A DNA stretch of 64,000 bases, taken from NCBI RefSeq assembly GCF_005405385.1, contig NZ_BJDY01000003.1, positions 310,001-374,000 of the forward strand, read 5' to 3'. The translations under genes were made by a program, and so were the position numbers. Below the pieces are notes generated by a model. The model saw only the letters and a program-made list of their open reading frames with translations. It ran no database searches and was not told the DNA's origin. Source of the DNA: Lactiplantibacillus mudanjiangensis (GTDB taxonomy: Bacteria > Bacillota > Bacilli > Lactobacillales > Lactobacillaceae). Positions 43,097-52,322 of the stretch are shown here, one piece after another (position 1 is the stretch's first letter; each line of letters opens with the position of its first letter).

Positions 43097-43751
43097 CTTT
43101 AATCCGGCACAATTACAAGTTTATTTAGTTGCTGGCACTCAAGATGTACCAGGTCGCTCATTGGTCACCGTTGTTCAACAAGCCTTAGCTGCGGGGATTA
43201 CAGCGTTTCAGTTTCGCGATAAAGGGGCCAGCCAACTAACAGCAACTGAACGATTAGCGTTGGGACGTCAATTGAAAGCGTTGTGTACAGCTAAAGGTGT
43301 GCCGTTTATTGTGGATGATGATGTGGACTTGGCGTTGGCGATTGGCGCGGATGGCATTCATGTTGGTCAAAGCGATGATCAAATTCAACACGTCTTGCAA
43401 CGCGTTCAAGGTCGACTGTTCGTTGGTTTATCTTGTTCGACCTTAACGGAAATTCAGCAGGCTAATCGATTAACTGGTTTGGCTTATATCGGTAGTGGTC
43501 CGATCTTTCCGACGACATCTAAAGCCGATGCTGATCCAGTGGTCGGTCTCAAGCAACTTAAACAGTTGGTGCAGACCGCTCGAGTGCCAATTGTGGCGAT
43601 TGGTGGCATCACTGAATCGCAATTACCGGCAATTAGACGGACCGGAGCAGCCGGTAGTGCGGTTATTTCGATGGTGACCCAAAGCCCAAATATTCAACGA
43701 ACGGTGCGGGCGATGCTCAGCACGGGGGTGACCGATGACAAAATTATATAG
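43086..43751 (+). CDS. thiE: Thiamine phosphate synthase ThiE
   Basis: Encodes 221 residues. ThiE joins HMP-PP and thiazole phosphate to thiamine phosphate. QFRDKGASQLTATERL, FIVDDDVDLALAIGADGIHVGQ, YIGSGPIFPTTSKADA and AIGGI are family blocks of the TIM barrel. The start lies in the thiD end, behind GGAGGTGAG. It overlaps cytX by 17 bp. With ThiM and ThiD it completes thiamine salvage, but the operon lacks de novo ring-synthesis genes. Confidence 0.95.
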   Translation: MTINFNPAQLQVYLVAGTQDVPGRSLVTVVQQALAAGITAFQFRDKGASQLTATERLALGRQLKALCTAKGVPFIVDDDVDLALAIGADGIHVGQSDDQIQHVLQRVQGRLFVGLSCSTLTEIQQANRLTGLAYIGSGPIFPTTSKADADPVVGLKQLKQLVQTARVPIVAIGGITESQLPAIRRTGAAGSAVISMVTQSPNIQRTVRAMLSTGVTDDKII

Positions 43752-44910
43752 GAGCCAATTTTTATTGTGGCTCGGCGCTGCGATTTCGATTGCAGAAATC
43801 GTGACCGGGACACTACTAGCCCCATTAGGCTTATCGCGTGGGATCGCAGCTATTTTACTCGGTCATCTGATTGGTGGGGGCTTGTTCTTGTTTCCGGCTG
43901 GTTATTTAGGTGCCAAGTTGCAGCGCTCAGCCCTTGGTACCGCTAAATTAGCCTTTGGTAAGTTGGGCGTCACCTTGGCTTCCGGGTTAAATGCCTTGCA
44001 ATTGATCGGCTGGACAGCCGTGATGATTGTCAATGCGCAACTGGCAATGAATGCAGTTAGTCGTCAGCTTATTCATTTCCAAAGCCCGTTAGTGATGGCA
44101 TTGATTGTTACTGGGTTGATTTTAATTTGGCTACGGTTAGATGCTCAGCGGTTATTCCAATTAAACAATGTCATTGTTGGATTATTGGTGATCGGGGTAA
44201 TCGTCATGCTTGGCTTGGTTTTTGCCACGCCGGCAAGCGCTGGTGTACCGACGACCAGTTCACTATCTTTTGGGCAAGCGGTGGAATTGAATGTCACGAT
44301 GGCTTTGTCATGGTTACCAGTCATTGGGGATTACACCCAACGCGTTGATCGACCGGCGCCGATTGCATTAGTTAGTGCTGGGGGGTATTGTCTAGGCAGC
44401 ATCGTGATGTTTATGACTGGCTTGTTGGTTGTCTTGCGGACTGGGCAAACGGATATCACGACGGTTTTAACGCAGTCGGGATTAGGATTGGTCGCGTTAC
44501 TCATTATCGTTTTTTCAACCGTGACGACAACCTTCTTGGATGCCTATTCAGCCGCGACCAGCTTAGCTAATATTACTGGCAGTCGAGCGATTAACCGGGT
44601 GGCGATGGTCGTGACGGTGATGGGATTCATCATTGCAGTGACCTTATCGATGCGCTATTATGAAAACTTTTTATACTTAATTGGATCAGTGTTTACGCCA
44701 CTTTATACCATTATTTTCGTCACTTACTTTGTACGGCAAGCGAGTTTGCCATTATGGGCGAACTTTAGTTGGTGGTTAATTGGGGCCGTGGGTTATTACC
44801 CGCTACAACAATTAGATTTCCCGGGTGGGACAACACTGTTAGTGCTAGTTGGCTTAGGCGGCTTAGTATGGCTGTCAGGGCAAGCTTTACCGCTGAAACG
44901 ATTAGCTTAA
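43735..44910 (+). CDS. cytX: CytX-type permease, probable thiamine precursor (HMP) transporter
   Basis: Encodes 391 residues with about twelve transmembrane helices of the nucleobase:cation symporter-1 family (WLGAAISIAEIVTGTLLAPLG near the start). CytX members under TPP riboswitches are thought to import hydroxymethylpyrimidine. It is the last gene of the thi operon, translated from an ATG within the thiE end. The NCS1 signature is weak by eye, so the substrate comes from context. Confidence 0.87.
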   Translation: MTKLYRSQFLLWLGAAISIAEIVTGTLLAPLGLSRGIAAILLGHLIGGGLFLFPAGYLGAKLQRSALGTAKLAFGKLGVTLASGLNALQLIGWTAVMIVNAQLAMNAVSRQLIHFQSPLVMALIVTGLILIWLRLDAQRLFQLNNVIVGLLVIGVIVMLGLVFATPASAGVPTTSSLSFGQAVELNVTMALSWLPVIGDYTQRVDRPAPIALVSAGGYCLGSIVMFMTGLLVVLRTGQTDITTVLTQSGLGLVALLIIVFSTVTTTFLDAYSAATSLANITGSRAINRVAMVVTVMGFIIAVTLSMRYYENFLYLIGSVFTPLYTIIFVTYFVRQASLPLWANFSWWLIGAVGYYPLQQLDFPGGTTLLVLVGLGGLVWLSGQALPLKRLA

Positions 44911-44935
44911 AAAACGTCGGAAACGACGTTTTTTT
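44911..44935 (+). terminator. Terminator of the thi operon
   Basis: AAACGTCG-GAAA-CGACGTTT with a following T-run. Confidence 0.92.
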
Positions 44936-45063
44936 GTTTACTTTAAAGACACATTATTTCCCGGGGAATATTTCTAGTTTCACCGAGTAATCTAACCGGT
45001 GTTTTCTGCGCATTAGGCGTAAAATAAAGCTAGTTAAACAAACCATATTAAAAGGGGGGACTG

Positions 45064-46083
45064 ATGATGAAAATGCGTCAGTTAAAGATCTATGGGTTAA
45101 GTTTGTTAGTGGTTATCGGCGGTTTGGGGAGTGCTGGGTTGCCAGCACAGGCTGCCAGTCAGTCAAAGACTGTTACGTTTGGTCAATTAACCAATCAAAA
45201 TCCGCATCGGTTAGCCGCAATTCGGGAAGTTGCCCGCCAAGCGATTTTAACGAAAACACACGCTAAAGCTAGTCGGGTGCCGGCAGTTTATCAAGTGAAG
45301 TTGCCAACGCATATGACGAAAAAGGCGACCTTAACGACTAGTGGCCTACGGATGAACCTGTTACCAAATAAATTTAACGTTAAACAGGTCACTTTGCCGT
45401 ACGCCCAACTTACTGGTAAGATTTTGAACCGCTATTTACCAAAATCAGCGCGGACTAGTCCGTTGAAATACAAGAAAGTGGTGGCGTTGACGTTCGATGA
45501 TGGTCCTGATCCAACTTTGACACCGCGGTTACTAAAAACGTTAAAAGCCAACCATGTGCATGCAACGTTCTTTGAAGTAGGTCAAAGCGTGAGTCGTTAT
45601 CCAAAAATCACGCGAGCCGTCTTGGCGGCTGGCAATGAAGTGGGGAACCATTCCTGGAATCATCCTGACTTTAGTCGAATTGGCACTAGCGCCAGTGTGA
45701 ACCAAGTGATTCGGACTGATCAGGCGATTTATGCGGCAACCGGCAAATTACCACAGTACATGCGACCACCATATGGCAATATTACCGCTGCTGAAGGACG
45801 GCAAATTCAGCATCCAATTATTCGTTGGTCGGTTGACTCGCGTGACTGGGCACTGCTGAATACACAAAAAGATATTCAGTCCGTGTTAAGCGCGACCCGG
45901 TCAGGAAGTATTGTGTTGATGCATGACATTCATGCACCATCAGTCGCCGCGGTCCCAACGATTATTAAACGATTAAAAGCGAAGGGGTACCATTTTGTCA
46001 CGGTCAGTCAGTTATTGAATCAACAAGCCTTACCAGGCTTACAATACTTTGCGGCTGGTAATTATCGGACGGCTGGTAAATAA
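45064..46083 (+). CDS. Secreted polysaccharide deacetylase (NodB domain)
   Basis: Encodes 339 residues: signal peptide cut after PAQA (near 30), a 100-residue N-terminal region, then a NodB domain. LTFDDGPDP (Asp145, Asp146), HSWNHPD (His196, His200), RPPYGN and VLMHDIH complete the metal and catalytic set. It likely deacetylates cell-wall N-acetylglucosamine or a related polymer, which affects lysozyme sensitivity. No membrane anchor follows the signal, so it is released or loosely bound. AAAGGGGGGA precedes the ATG pair at 45064. Confidence 0.88.
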   Translation: MMKMRQLKIYGLSLLVVIGGLGSAGLPAQAASQSKTVTFGQLTNQNPHRLAAIREVARQAILTKTHAKASRVPAVYQVKLPTHMTKKATLTTSGLRMNLLPNKFNVKQVTLPYAQLTGKILNRYLPKSARTSPLKYKKVVALTFDDGPDPTLTPRLLKTLKANHVHATFFEVGQSVSRYPKITRAVLAAGNEVGNHSWNHPDFSRIGTSASVNQVIRTDQAIYAATGKLPQYMRPPYGNITAAEGRQIQHPIIRWSVDSRDWALLNTQKDIQSVLSATRSGSIVLMHDIHAPSVAAVPTIIKRLKAKGYHFVTVSQLLNQQALPGLQYFAAGNYRTAGK

Positions 46084-46109
46084 GTTTTTAAGGCTAGCCA
46101 ACTTTTCGG

Positions 46110-46138
46110 TTGACAATTGTAATCAATAAATTTAATCT
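46110..46138 (+). promoter_or_regulatory. Promoter of the T-box / C26 peptidase gene
   Basis: TTGACA (46110-46115), a 17-base spacer and TAATCT (46133-46138); transcription would begin near 46146, about 40 bases before stem I of the T-box. Confidence 0.6.
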
Positions 46139-46182
46139 ATAACTAACCAAACAACCATTTAATTTTAATTATTAATAACAAT

Positions 46183-46398
46183 GATGAGCAGAGTACGTGT
46201 GGCGGGCTAGACTAGCGACTGTCGACAGTGAAAGGGCAGCTAGACCAAATACGGAAGATGGGCTCGGAGTATTACTAGTGTGAGCTAGTGCGCATGGTCG
46301 CGATAGGAACCAGCTGAGGTGACGAATTGTCACAAGTCAGGGTGGTACCGCGAAACCAATCGTCCCTGCAGGCAAGTTGATGCCTGTAGGGATTTTTC
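46183..46398 (+). promoter_or_regulatory. T-box riboswitch leader of the C26 peptidase gene
   Basis: GGTGGTACCGCG (46341-46352) is the antiterminator sequence, followed by the terminator TCCCTGCAGGCA / TGCCTGTAGGGA and T-run to 46397. Stem I has a GAGC / GCTC base, AGTA on the 5' side of the specifier loop, and CGTGT / ATACG above it. The opposite strand reads GAAGAUGG: GAU (Asp; 46257-46259) directly after the GAA bulge or AUG (Met; 46258-46260) are the specifier choices. The frame that runs through the leader from 46319 is not coding. Confidence 0.93.
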
Positions 46399-46429
46399 TT
46401 GGCAAAAAAGAGAGGGAGTCGTGTTTAAA

Positions 46430-47164
46430 ATGAGTAAACCAATTATTGGGATTGCGCCGGGTGTCATTACCGTCAATAGTCAAATCTTTCCTGGACGGCA
46501 ACGAGACTATGTCAATCGCGTCTATTTGCGGTCGATTTCAGATAATGGTGGGATACCGTTGATGTTGCCAGTGACTGATGATGCTGACACGATTGCCCGC
46601 TACGTCGGCTTAATCGATGGGTTATTACTATGTGGTGGCGACGATATTGATCCGCTAACTTATGGCGAAGAACCATTAGCCAAGTTAAGCCAGATCGATC
46701 CAGAACGAGATGCCTATGAACAAGCCTTGGTTCAAGCCACGCATGCACAGCACAAGCCGATTTTGGGCATTTGTCGCGGCGTGCAACTCTTGAATGCGTG
46801 TTATGGCGGGACGTTGTACCAAGATACCAGTTATATGCCGGCCGGTCAGGGGACCTTAAAGCATATGCAATTACAACATCCCGATTATGGGATGCACCAT
46901 ATTGACGTTGAAGCTGATTCGATATTAGCTGAGTGGCTGGGACAAACTAAACTGACAGTCAATTCATTTCATCATCAGACATTAAAACAAGTGGCATCGG
47001 GATTTAAAGCCGTTGCTAGTGCACCCGATCAAGTCATCGAAGCGATTGAATCAACCGCAGGCGGCTTACAATTAGGGGTGCAATGGCATCCTGAAGAAAT
47101 GCAGGCAGTTAATCCCGTGATGGCGCAATTATTTAAACATTTTATTCAAGTAACTAAAGGTTGA
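46430..47164 (+). CDS. Peptidase C26 / class I glutamine amidotransferase (gamma-glutamyl-GABA hydrolase-like)
   Basis: Encodes 244 residues from the ATG at 46430 (GGGAG 12 bases upstream). LLCGGDDIDPLTYGEEP, the nucleophile elbow LGICRGVQLLN (Cys), NSFHHQ and GVQWHPEEM (His, Glu) match PuuD-type gamma-glutamyl hydrolases. These release glutamate from gamma-glutamyl amides. No puu operon accompanies it; T-box control ties it to an amino acid shortage. The stop codon TGA (47162-47164) lies inside the left inverted repeat of element copy B. Confidence 0.87.
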   Translation: MSKPIIGIAPGVITVNSQIFPGRQRDYVNRVYLRSISDNGGIPLMLPVTDDADTIARYVGLIDGLLLCGGDDIDPLTYGEEPLAKLSQIDPERDAYEQALVQATHAQHKPILGICRGVQLLNACYGGTLYQDTSYMPAGQGTLKHMQLQHPDYGMHHIDVEADSILAEWLGQTKLTVNSFHHQTLKQVASGFKAVASAPDQVIEAIESTAGGLQLGVQWHPEEMQAVNPVMAQLFKHFIQVTKG

Positions 47165-47653
47165 AAGTTAACTATGTCACCTACGCCAGCCAGCGATTCT
47201 GCCGGCTGTGGGACCGGTTCCAGCCAAAGTGCGGGCTTTCCACCTCGCTTTTGAGCCTAGCTAAAACCGCTAGTCTTAAAAGTCGTCCATATCGTAAGTC
47301 CGGGAAAATCATCCGGACTAACGATATTTTCACGGCCAGCGCCATCACTGGCTGACTTCGGTTATTTCGCGAACACAAACTGATCTAGTCACCACTATCA
47401 TAACCGAGAGTGAGCTCACATTGAGCCCAGCCATGGGAGTCTCTTAGCGATTTATCGCTTAGAGCTCGGCGCTTTTGAAACGTGGGTTTGACGGTTCAAA
47501 ACGATGGTCGAGACCGTTTTGTGGCTCGACCAGTTCGTCCACAGCGTTCCGGCTCGATGTGGGTGAATGGCAGGTGGCAAGCATAACTATTTTTGATTGG
47601 TAAACACTTGCCATATCAATGATAGTTGCTAAAATACACCTTTCAACCTTTAG
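47154..47653 (+). mobile_element. Dispersed non-coding element with terminal inverted repeats, copy B (full length)
   Basis: 500 bases ending in perfect 14-bp inverted repeats CTAAAGGTTGAAAG (47154-47167) and CTTTCAACCTTTAG (47640-47653). Immediate flanks are TCAAGTAA and TCAAGCAA, a possible 8-bp target duplication with one change. The interior has several hairpins, including an ATATCG-CCGG palindromic block around 47300-47335 and TAGCGATTTATCGCTTAGAGC. No frame longer than about 65 codons is credible. It lies between the C26 gene and the OppA lipoprotein gene. Confidence 0.85.
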
Positions 47654-47700
47654 TCAAGCAACTACATTAAAATAATGGGTTTTAAGTTAGGGGTAAATAT

Positions 47701-49329
47701 ATGCAAACATCAAAAAAGTGGCTCAGTGGGTTGGGCCTGGTTGCACTAGGCTTAGTTTTAGCCAGCTGTGGTCAAAATAAATCAACGAGTTCAACAACCA
47801 ACAAGACTTTAACGGTGACGGCTTCCCAAGCGATTGCCACAGCTGATCCAAATAAAGCCGACGATATTGCTAGTCAGGCTGCCATTGCCCAGTTCATGGA
47901 AGGGTTGTATACGACTAATCAAAAAGGGAAGATCGTTCCGGCGATTGCCACAAAGATTGTGAAACCAACTAATGGCGGCAAAACGTACACCTTTAATTTA
48001 CGGCACAATGCGAAATGGTCGAACGGTCAAGCCGTAACGGCAGCGGATTTTGTTTATTCATTACAACGACAAGTGAACCCCAAGACGAAGTCACAAGAAG
48101 TCGGTCATGTGGCGGAGATTAAGAATGCCACCGCGATTACGAGTGGCAAAAAAGCCGTCAGCAGTCTAGGGGCCAAAGCGATCGGCAAATACAAGCTACA
48201 GATTACTTTGAAACAAAAAGTACCGTATTTTAATTATCGGTTAGCAACCGAAATTTATCCGTTAAAACAGAGTTTTACTGAAAAGTATGGTAACAAGTAT
48301 GGAACGACTGCGACTAAGACGTTGTCAAATGGACCATACGTCTTAAAGGACTGGGATGGTACGAGTGATACGTGGCGGTATGCCAAGAATACGCATTACT
48401 ATGCAGCCAAATCGGTTAAGATCAAAAATGTAAAAGTTCAAACGGTTAAGACGAATACGACGGCACAAAATTTATTTGAAAGTAATGCGGTGCAAGTCAC
48501 TCAAATTACTGGGACTCAAGTGGCCAGTGCCCAACAAGGCAAGCTTAACAAGAATCTGACCATCACTAAGCTCAATCAGTTATATTTCATGCCATGGAAC
48601 CAAAAACGGACGCTCACCAAGAATGCTGATTTACGGCGTGCGGTGAGTTACGCTTTGAATCGCCAGTCATTAGTGAAGAATGTCTTGAAGGATGGATCGG
48701 TAGCGGCCACGTCGTTAGTTCCAACGGGAAATACCAAGAACCCAACGACGGGTAAAGACTTCAACACTGACACCGGTAATCTATATACGTACAGTCCAGC
48801 CAAGGCTAAGAAATATTGGCGTCGGGCTCAAGCTAGTTTGGGCAAAAAGAAGATTACCTTGCAGTTGTTGACCAATGACAATGATGTTAACAAGTCGGTT
48901 GCCGAATTTATTCAAGCCGCGATTGAAAAGAACTTGTCGGGGGTCACAGTTAATGTGAAGTCCGTGCCATTGACCAATGAAATCTCAACGTTGAGTAAAG
49001 GTAACTTTGACTTTGCCACCTTATCTTGGTCAAGTGATTTCCAAGATCCAATTGATTTCTTGAACAAAGCTTCGGTTACGAATTCGGTTGATTTTGGGAA
49101 GTTTAAGAATACGCAATATGAAAGCTTGATTGCTAAAATTACGGCTGGCACGCAGTCAAAGCCTGCGCGTTATCAGACCATGCAACAAGCGGCTAAACTC
49201 GTTGCTGAAAAACAAGGGGTTACACCGTTGTATCAAACGGCCGCAGCACATTTGATCAGTAGTAAAGTCGGTGGTGTCCACTTTACGTTGTTGCGGGATG
49301 CCCTTTATCGTTACGCTTATTGGAAGTAA
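47701..49329 (+). CDS. Oligopeptide ABC transporter substrate-binding lipoprotein (OppA family)
   Basis: Encodes 542 residues. Lipobox LASC (residues 20-23) gives Cys23 as the lipidated residue, so the protein sits on the outer face of the membrane. SBP_bac_5 blocks include WSNGQAVTAADFVYSLQRQV and SNGPYVLKDWDGTSDTW. It is a paralogue of the lipobox-free copy at 21595. No permease or ATPase gene is nearby, so it must use components encoded elsewhere. AGGGG precedes the ATG; the rest of the upstream gap is element copy B. Confidence 0.9.
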   Translation: MQTSKKWLSGLGLVALGLVLASCGQNKSTSSTTNKTLTVTASQAIATADPNKADDIASQAAIAQFMEGLYTTNQKGKIVPAIATKIVKPTNGGKTYTFNLRHNAKWSNGQAVTAADFVYSLQRQVNPKTKSQEVGHVAEIKNATAITSGKKAVSSLGAKAIGKYKLQITLKQKVPYFNYRLATEIYPLKQSFTEKYGNKYGTTATKTLSNGPYVLKDWDGTSDTWRYAKNTHYYAAKSVKIKNVKVQTVKTNTTAQNLFESNAVQVTQITGTQVASAQQGKLNKNLTITKLNQLYFMPWNQKRTLTKNADLRRAVSYALNRQSLVKNVLKDGSVAATSLVPTGNTKNPTTGKDFNTDTGNLYTYSPAKAKKYWRRAQASLGKKKITLQLLTNDNDVNKSVAEFIQAAIEKNLSGVTVNVKSVPLTNEISTLSKGNFDFATLSWSSDFQDPIDFLNKASVTNSVDFGKFKNTQYESLIAKITAGTQSKPARYQTMQQAAKLVAEKQGVTPLYQTAAAHLISSKVGGVHFTLLRDALYRYAYWK

Positions 49330-49340
49330 ACGAGTTGTTA

Positions 49341-49374
49341 ATCGTTCAGTCTGAGATGACTGAGCGATTTTTTT
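49341..49374 (+). terminator. Terminator of the OppA lipoprotein gene
   Basis: ATCGTTCAGTC pairs with GACTGAGCGAT (one G-T), loop TGAGAT, followed by a T-run. Confidence 0.88.
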
Positions 49375-49502
49375 GTCCTCAGAGGTATTTTATACAGTAT
49401 ATTTCGAATAAAATGCATAAAAATACTTTTATTTCAAAAAATATTGTATTAATAATCATTAACGCTTATACTTGGTTTAATTTTGTAACGGAGGCAAGCG
49501 GG

Positions 49503-50981
49503 ATGAAAAAAGGACAGTTAGGCGTTTGGTTGCTGGGAATAGTGAGCTTAATCATGCTGATGGGCGGATTAAACTTGTCAGTCCATGCAGCAACTAGCGA
49601 TCAATCATTGGCACGTGTCAAAGCCAAAGGGACGTTGGTTATGGGAACATCACCGAATTACCCACCATATGAATTTCAGATCAATGAGCATGGACAAGCT
49701 AAGATTGTGGGGATGGATGTCGAATTGGGCAAACAGATTGCTCATGATCTAGGCGTTAAGTTGGTCGTTAAGAAGCTGGCATTTGACTCATTACTGCCGG
49801 CTTTAACGACTGGTAAAGTAGATATGATTTTATCTGGCATGAGCCCAACACCAGCCCGACGTAAGAGTGTTGATTTTACCAACATTTACTATACCGAAGG
49901 CGAGGCGTTGCTGGTTAATCGGGCAGACCAGGCTAAGTATGCGAATAAAAAAGCTTTAGCGGGTCAAAAAGTCGCTGCCGAAACTGGCACGCTACAATAT
50001 AATTTAATCAAACAACAGCTTCCAGCTGCCAAATTAACCGGGATGAGTAGTGCGGCTAATTTAATTTTGGCGTTAAAGACCCATAAAGTGGCGGCCGTGG
50101 TTAAAGGAACAGCCTCAGCGACGGCGTATGCTAAAAATGATCCAAGTTTAGTGGCGATTAATGGTCACTTTAAAACCAGTACGGCCCAAGCGGGGAATGC
50201 GATTGCCTTGAAAAAAGGATCAACTAGCTTGAAGCAAGCGATTAATCGATCGTTAGCTAAGGTTAAACGGCATGGCTGGATTCAAAAGCGGTATTTAAAA
50301 ACGGCCGGAAAATACTTAAAGGTGAATACGGCTAATACGTCAATGTGGCATTATCGTGATTATTTCATTAAGGGTTTGCAATATACGTTATTGATTGCTG
50401 TAGTGGGGATTATTACGGGGAGTATCTTAGGCTTGTTATTAACCTTATTACGGGTGAGTGCCGGTCGACCACTGCGCTGGTTAGCAACGGCCTATGTTGA
50501 ATTCGTTCGTGGGACACCACTTATGGTTCAAATTATGTTCGTCTACTTTGGCATTGGGATGTTTGTCGATGTCTCGGCCTTAACAGCCGGGATGATTGCG
50601 ATTGGCTTGAATAGCGCGGCCTATTTGAGCGAGATTATCCGGGGCGGTATTCAAGCCGTGGATAAAGGGCAAACCGAAGCCGCTGCCAGTCTCGGATTAT
50701 CGCAATGGGCCACGTTACGTTATGTGGTTTTACCACAAACTTTGAAAATCATTTGGCCATCACTGGGTAACCAATTCATTAACCTGATCAAAGATACGTC
50801 AATGGTCTCGATCATTGGGGTCACAGAATTGATTTATCAATTAGGTATTGTGCAAGCTGATACGTATCGGGGCGTGGCACCAATTGGGGTAGCGATGGTG
50901 ATTTACTTTGTTATCTGTTGGCTATTGACACGGGTATTGCGGTATTATGAACGACGGATTAATCATGGTCAAACCGTTTAG
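49503..50981 (+). CDS. Fused amino-acid ABC transporter substrate-binding and permease protein
   Basis: Encodes 492 residues from the ATG at 49503, preceded by GGAGG at 49490; the longer frame to 49320 runs through the terminator and is rejected. Signal peptide to about residue 31, SBP_bac_3 domain about 35-270 (NYPPYEFQ, DMILSGMSPTPARRKSVDFT), then a polar amino-acid permease domain (about 285-490) with the EAA-type loop EAAASLGLSQWATLRYVVLPQ. The fusion tethers the binding protein to its channel, as in GlnPH. The ATPase is not adjacent. The substrate is probably a polar amino acid. Confidence 0.9.
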   Translation: MKKGQLGVWLLGIVSLIMLMGGLNLSVHAATSDQSLARVKAKGTLVMGTSPNYPPYEFQINEHGQAKIVGMDVELGKQIAHDLGVKLVVKKLAFDSLLPALTTGKVDMILSGMSPTPARRKSVDFTNIYYTEGEALLVNRADQAKYANKKALAGQKVAAETGTLQYNLIKQQLPAAKLTGMSSAANLILALKTHKVAAVVKGTASATAYAKNDPSLVAINGHFKTSTAQAGNAIALKKGSTSLKQAINRSLAKVKRHGWIQKRYLKTAGKYLKVNTANTSMWHYRDYFIKGLQYTLLIAVVGIITGSILGLLLTLLRVSAGRPLRWLATAYVEFVRGTPLMVQIMFVYFGIGMFVDVSALTAGMIAIGLNSAAYLSEIIRGGIQAVDKGQTEAAASLGLSQWATLRYVVLPQTLKIIWPSLGNQFINLIKDTSMVSIIGVTELIYQLGIVQADTYRGVAPIGVAMVIYFVICWLLTRVLRYYERRINHGQTV

Positions 50982-51054
50982 CATGCGCCTACCGATTTTA
51001 AACGAATGGTGGTAGGATAAAAGCAAGGTTACAAATAAAAAACGGGGTGATCGA

Positions 51055-52317
51055 ATGAAGTGGCGCATTGGGTTGTTGACACTTATTGCAGGTTTGGCAC
51101 TGGGGAGTGTCGGTGGTCAGGCGGCGAGTCGACCTAAGAGTGACTGGTTGCATGCAAAGGGTAATCGAATTGTGGATGCACGGGGCAAAACGGTTCGGAT
51201 TACGGGGTTAAATTGGTTTTGGTATAACACTGGGACCAATACGTTTGATGGACTATGGACCGCGAACTTAGATAAGACGGTTAAATCGGTGGCTAATCAT
51301 GGATTTAATACGATTCGGGTGCCATTTTCTGTTCAATTGGTAAAAGCTTGGTCACAGAAAAAGTATCCCAAGGCGAACATTAATTTAAGTACCAATGCCG
51401 CTTTGAAGGGCAAAAATAGTTTACAGATCTGGCAACGGTTCTTGGCTGATTGCCAGAAAAATGGGATTAAAGTCATCATTGATATGCATAGTGCCAAGAG
51501 TGATCCACAAGGCCACAATGCACCATTATGGAAATCCGGTAAATATACCACTAAAGACTATTATGCGGCGTTAACTTGGTTAGCTAAGCGTTACAAGAAG
51601 AATGATACGATCATTGGTTATGACTTGAAGAATGAACCACATGGCCTCGTGACTGATGCCAGCTATGCGAAATGGGACGGCTCCAAAGCAAGTAACAACT
51701 GGCGCTATATCGCCGCTCAAGCGGGTAAGAAAGTGTTGAAAGCTAATCCGCATGCGTTGATCTTCGTCGAAGGGGTTCAAAGCACCCCGAAGAGTTGGAA
51801 GACTGGCTATAAGAAGTCAGCGCAATACAACTACACGTTGTGGGGTGCCAACTTACGTGGGGTCGCTAAATATCCAGTCAAGGTGAAGAAGTCACAACTG
51901 GTCTATTCGATTCATGATTACGGTCCTAGTGTGGCACCAGGGAGCTCATGGTTACAAGGTAACTTTACTTACAATTCATTGATGAAGAACTACTGGCGGC
52001 CGAACTGGTACTTTATTCATGCGAAGAAGACCGCACCATTGTACATTGGTGAATGGGGCGGCTACTTAACCGGTAGCAATCTGAAATGGATGAAAGCTGA
52101 ACGTAAGTTGATTACGACGCATAAGTTGAACTTTACGTTCTGGTGCTTGAATAACAACTCCGGTGATACTGGTGGCTTGTTGAATAGCGACTGGACGACT
52201 TGGAATAGCAAGTTATACAAGTTCGTGAAACCGACTCTTTGGCAATCGAAGAAGGGTCAATTCTACAGTCTAGACGGTCAAGTTAAATTAGGGACCAAAG
52301 GTTTACGGAAACCATAA
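51055..52317 (+). CDS. Secreted glycoside hydrolase family 5 endoglucanase-like enzyme
   Basis: Encodes 420 residues with a signal peptide (cut near GGQAAS, residue 25). The GH5 fold is clear: RITGLNWFW, TIRVPFS, VIIDMHSAKSDPQGHNAPLW, YDLKNEPHG with acid/base Glu194, HDYGP, and nucleophile Glu333 in LYIGEWGGY. GH5 enzymes of this type cut beta-1,4-glucan or mixed-linkage glucan. There is no carbohydrate-binding module or anchor. GGGGTGATCG precedes the ATG. It is a plant-fibre trait that is uncommon in lactobacilli. Confidence 0.88.
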   Translation: MKWRIGLLTLIAGLALGSVGGQAASRPKSDWLHAKGNRIVDARGKTVRITGLNWFWYNTGTNTFDGLWTANLDKTVKSVANHGFNTIRVPFSVQLVKAWSQKKYPKANINLSTNAALKGKNSLQIWQRFLADCQKNGIKVIIDMHSAKSDPQGHNAPLWKSGKYTTKDYYAALTWLAKRYKKNDTIIGYDLKNEPHGLVTDASYAKWDGSKASNNWRYIAAQAGKKVLKANPHALIFVEGVQSTPKSWKTGYKKSAQYNYTLWGANLRGVAKYPVKVKKSQLVYSIHDYGPSVAPGSSWLQGNFTYNSLMKNYWRPNWYFIHAKKTAPLYIGEWGGYLTGSNLKWMKAERKLITTHKLNFTFWCLNNNSGDTGGLLNSDWTTWNSKLYKFVKPTLWQSKKGQFYSLDGQVKLGTKGLRKP

Positions 52318-52322
52318 ATTTC

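Noticed and set aside
46319-46429. N-terminal extension of the C26 peptidase gene
   Set aside because: The frame runs through the T-box antiterminator and terminator; the family start is at 46430.
47181-47378. Short frames in element copy B as genes
   Set aside because: They are under 66 codons, lie in hairpins, and are not preserved in copies A and C.
49320-49502. N-terminal extension of the amino-acid ABC protein
   Set aside because: It contains the terminator of the previous gene and lacks a ribosome site; a signal peptide begins at 49503.
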